In this document: in pieces, positions 62,063-64,000 of the stretch
How positions within the stretch are numbered: position 1 is the first letter of the stretch
How the letters are laid out: each line of letters starts with the position of its first letter
Notes under the pieces: model-generated
Database searches by the model: none
Told to the model about the DNA's origin: nothing
Seen by the model: only the letters and a program-made list of their open reading frames with translations
Assembly: GCF_001014645.1 (NCBI RefSeq)
Contig: NZ_LASZ01000023.1
Location: 1 to 64,000, forward strand
Length of the DNA: 64,000 nt
DNA from: Luteimonas sp. FCS-9
GTDB taxonomy: Bacteria > Pseudomonadota > Gammaproteobacteria > Xanthomonadales > Xanthomonadaceae
Direction: 5' to 3'
Translations under genes and position numbers: made by a program

Positions 62063-62473
62063 ATGTCCACGCCGCCCGCCATCCCCGAGTCCGAACTCGT
62101 CGAACGCTTCGTGCGCGCGAGCGGTCCCGGTGGGCAGAACGTCAACAAGGTCTCCACCGCGGTTGAGCTGCGCTTCGACATCGCCGGCTCGCCCTCGCTG
62201 CCCGAGCCTGTGCGCGCCCGCCTGCTGGCCCGCCGCGACCGCCGCGTCACCGACGCCGGCGTGCTCGTCATCAGCGCCCAGCGCTTCCGCACCCAGGAGC
62301 GCAACCGCGAGGACGCCCGCGAGCGCCTGGCCGCGTTCGTCGCCGCCGGCTACGAGGTGCCGCGGCCACGCGTCGCGACCCGGCCCTCGCGCGGCGCGAA
62401 GGAACGTCGACTGGGCGAGAAACGCGAACGCAGTACCATCAAGCGCGGTCGCGCCGGGCGCGACTGGGATTGA
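62063..62473 (+). CDS. arfB: Alternative ribosome-rescue factor ArfB
   Basis: A 136-residue peptidyl-tRNA hydrolase that frees stalled ribosomes. The release-factor GGQ motif is at residues 23-25 (RASGPGGQNVNKVSTAV). The C-terminal basic tail (EKRERSTIKRGRAGRDWD) normally inserts into the empty mRNA channel. Full length. It lies between truC and an acyltransferase. Confidence 0.95.
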   Translation: MSTPPAIPESELVERFVRASGPGGQNVNKVSTAVELRFDIAGSPSLPEPVRARLLARRDRRVTDAGVLVISAQRFRTQERNREDARERLAAFVAAGYEVPRPRVATRPSRGAKERRLGEKRERSTIKRGRAGRDWD

Positions 62474-62507
62474 CGCCCGCTGGAGCGGGCCTTCGCGCCG
62501 AGGACGC

Positions 62508-63116
62508 ATGAGCACATCGAAGTACCCGTTCCTGATCCCCGTCCCGCCGCTCGCGCCGCGGGTCAAACCCAGCCGGCTCGCGCGCTGGATCGGTCGCAGC
62601 ATCCTCCGGCTGGGTGGCTGGCGCATGGTCGGCGAACTGCCGAACATCCCGCGCCTGGTGCTGATCGGCGCCCCGCACTCGTCCAACTGGGACGGCGTCT
62701 GGGGCTTCGCCGCCAAGGCCGCCCTGGGCCTGGACATCCGCGTGCTCGGCAAGGACTCGCTGTTCCGGGTGCCGGTGCTGGGCTGGGCGCTGCGCGGCCT
62801 GGGCGTGATCCCGGTCGACCGCAGCCGCGCCTCGCGCGTGGTCGACCAGGCCGCCGCGGCGATCCACGGCGACGCCCCGTTCTGGTACGGCCTGGCGCCC
62901 GAGGGCACGCGCAAGCGCGTGGAGCGCTGGAAGTCCGGCTTCTGGAAGATCGCCAAGGCCGCCAACGTCCCGATCCAGACGCTGTACTTCCACTACCCCG
63001 ACAAGGTCATCGGCTTCGGGCCGCTGATCCAGCCCGGCGACGACCTCGAGGCCGACATGGCGCGGATCCGCGCCTGGTACGTGCCGTGGATGGGCAAGAA
63101 CCGCGGCACCGTCTGA
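62508..63116 (+). CDS. Lysophospholipid acyltransferase-family protein
   Basis: A 202-residue protein of the PlsC-like acyltransferase superfamily. The HX4D motif is in GAPHSSNWDGVW; another conserved block is APEGTRKRVERWKSGF. A hydrophobic N-terminal segment could attach it to the membrane. Substrate unknown; related enzymes acylate lyso-phospholipids or hopanoid-like molecules. The ATG at 62508 follows an AGGA ribosome-binding site. Confidence 0.85.
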   Translation: MSTSKYPFLIPVPPLAPRVKPSRLARWIGRSILRLGGWRMVGELPNIPRLVLIGAPHSSNWDGVWGFAAKAALGLDIRVLGKDSLFRVPVLGWALRGLGVIPVDRSRASRVVDQAAAAIHGDAPFWYGLAPEGTRKRVERWKSGFWKIAKAANVPIQTLYFHYPDKVIGFGPLIQPGDDLEADMARIRAWYVPWMGKNRGTV

Positions 63117-63420
63117 GGGGTTCCCGCGCTGCCCCCACCAACCCTCTCCGCGCGCGAAGAGGGCTTCGTGCCCCACCTCCCCCGCTTGCGGGGGAGGTCG
63201 GCGCCGCAGGCGCCGGGTGGGGGCAACCGCACCCGCCCCCCTGTCACTCCCCTCCGGCCAAGGCGGCACCGCCTTAGCTGTCCCCCCGCCGCCCGCGTGC
63301 CTGAACCGGCCAACCAACGGCACATCCCAACCCCCGCCGATGGGCGCAGGCTGCTCGGCTGGCGGGCCGCGTGCCGCGACCGACGCCGTCACCGCGTTGT
63401 CCTTTCTTCGGAGTGCCTCC
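63117..63420. other. Intergenic region with an inverted type A repeat
   Basis: 304 bases before the M3 peptidase gene. It contains a type A double-hairpin repeat (63170-63224), and a second hairpin-like CCCTCTCCGCGCGCGAAGAGGG at 63142-63163. The rest is GC-rich with no promoter I can point to; TTTCTTCGGAG just before 63421 supplies the ribosome-binding site. Confidence 0.65.
63170..63224. repeat. Type A double-hairpin repeat, copy 3 (inverted)
   Basis: Read on the plus strand, arms ACCTCCCCCGC (63175-63185) and GCGGGGGAGGT (63188-63198), then CGGCGCC / GGCGCCG (63199-63215). The order of the two hairpins is reversed relative to copy 1, so this copy is in the opposite orientation. Confidence 0.7.
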
Positions 63421-64000
63421 ATGTTCCGTCCCCTGCTCCTGTCTTCCGCGATCGCGCTGGCGCTCACCGCCTGCGGCGACCGCCCCGCTGCCGAGTCCAC
63501 GATGCCCGCCACCGATACCGCCGCCACCGCCGCCCCGGCCGAGAACGCCCTGTTCGCGGCCAGCACGCTGCCGTTCCAGGCGCCGCCGTTCGACAAGCTC
63601 AAGGACACCGACTACCAGCCGGCGATCGAGGAGGGCATGAAGCGCCACCTGGCCGAGATCCGCGAGATCGCCGACAACCCCGAGGCCCCGACCTTCGAGA
63701 ACACCATCGAGGCGATGGAGCGCAGCGGCGAGCTGCTCACCCGCGCCGCGGTCACGTTCTTCGCACTCGCCGGCGCCAACACCAACGACACCCTGCAGGC
63801 CACCGAGGAAGCGCTGGCGCCCAAGCTCGCCGAGCACAGCGACGCCGTCCACCTCGATCCCAAGCTGTTCGCCCGCGTCAAGGCGATCTACGACCAGCGC
63901 GACAGCCTCGAGCTCACGCCCGAGCAGAAGACCCTGGTCGAGCACACCCAGCGCAACTTCGAGCGCGCCGGCGCCCTGCTGGGCGACGCCGAGAAGGCCG
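63421..64000 (+). CDS. M3-family peptidase (dipeptidyl carboxypeptidase type), partial
   Basis: The first 193 residues of a gene that runs past the window end. The signal ends in a lipobox (LALTAC, about residues 13-18). Next comes LPFQAPPFDKLKDTDYQPAI and ENTIEAMERSGELLTRAAVTFFAL, which match the N-terminal helical region of Dcp/oligopeptidase A-like enzymes. The HExxH zinc motif would lie beyond the window. ATG 63421 follows a good TCGGAG site. Confidence 0.9.
   Translation, partial: MFRPLLLSSAIALALTACGDRPAAESTMPATDTAATAAPAENALFAASTLPFQAPPFDKLKDTDYQPAIEEGMKRHLAEIREIADNPEAPTFENTIEAMERSGELLTRAAVTFFALAGANTNDTLQATEEALAPKLAEHSDAVHLDPKLFARVKAIYDQRDSLELTPEQKTLVEHTQRNFERAGALLGDAEKA

Overview
The window is high-GC proteobacterial chromosome, most likely from the Xanthomonadaceae/Lysobacteraceae (Lysobacter, Luteimonas or a close relative). 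Three things point there: the order rpmH-dnaA-dnaN-recF-gyrB around an origin, the tonB-exbB-exbD-exbD cluster beside gyrB, and GTAG-type palindromic repeats between genes. The assignment is by pattern only. I see no rRNA, tRNA, CRISPR array, prophage or transposase gene.

Layout. 0-7 kb: GTAG repeats, a ligD-ku end-joining operon, a small FPASDP-motif protein, and a GH3 beta-glucosidase with a LacI-type operator. 7-12 kb: a DUF6165 protein, a lipoprotein amidase, and the nitrogen block glnA / glnK-amtB; glnA has a textbook sigma-54 promoter, an IHF site and two NtrC-like sites. 12-24 kb: a divergent Lrp regulator and phhA with a strong palindrome between them, a TonB receptor, adhP, a DesK/NarL-type two-component pair, a DUF2141 remnant, an aromatic/aspartate aminotransferase, fbp overlapping a 2OG-Fe(II) oxygenase, and a second kinase/receiver pair. 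24-28 kb: a radical SAM protein, cardiolipin synthase, a small membrane protein and pdxJ. 28-33 kb: the TonB energy-transduction operon with two exbD genes, a TPR protein and an M48 lipoprotein protease.

33-44 kb is the origin region: gyrB, recF, dnaN and dnaA on the minus strand and rpmH, rnpA, yidC and mnmE on the plus strand. The dnaA-dnaN gap looks like oriC. Six parS-like sites lie within about 2.1 kb between gyrB and dnaN, two of them inside recF. The 1-kb gyrB-recF gap also holds two families of structured intergenic repeats.

44-64 kb: a lipoprotein ending in a TonB C-terminal domain, a NatAB-type ABC exporter, an operon of membrane protein, XRE regulator and S33 hydrolase behind two identical-arm operators, a ferredoxin-NADP reductase, a YadGH-type exporter, a TonB receptor next to a probably Tat-exported PvdN-like PLP enzyme, a PanE-like reductase, an M16 peptidase, truC, arfB, an acyltransferase, and the start of an M3 peptidase that runs off the window.

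How the genes work together: most of the window is core chromosome. TonB/ExbB/ExbD would energise both receptors. GlnA, GlnK and AmtB form the ammonium-assimilation set under NtrC/sigma-54 control. The most interesting untested items are the twin TGTCAAG-N4-CTTGACA operators, the two structured repeat families, the receptor/PLP-enzyme pair, the Lrp-phhA palindrome and the glnA control region.
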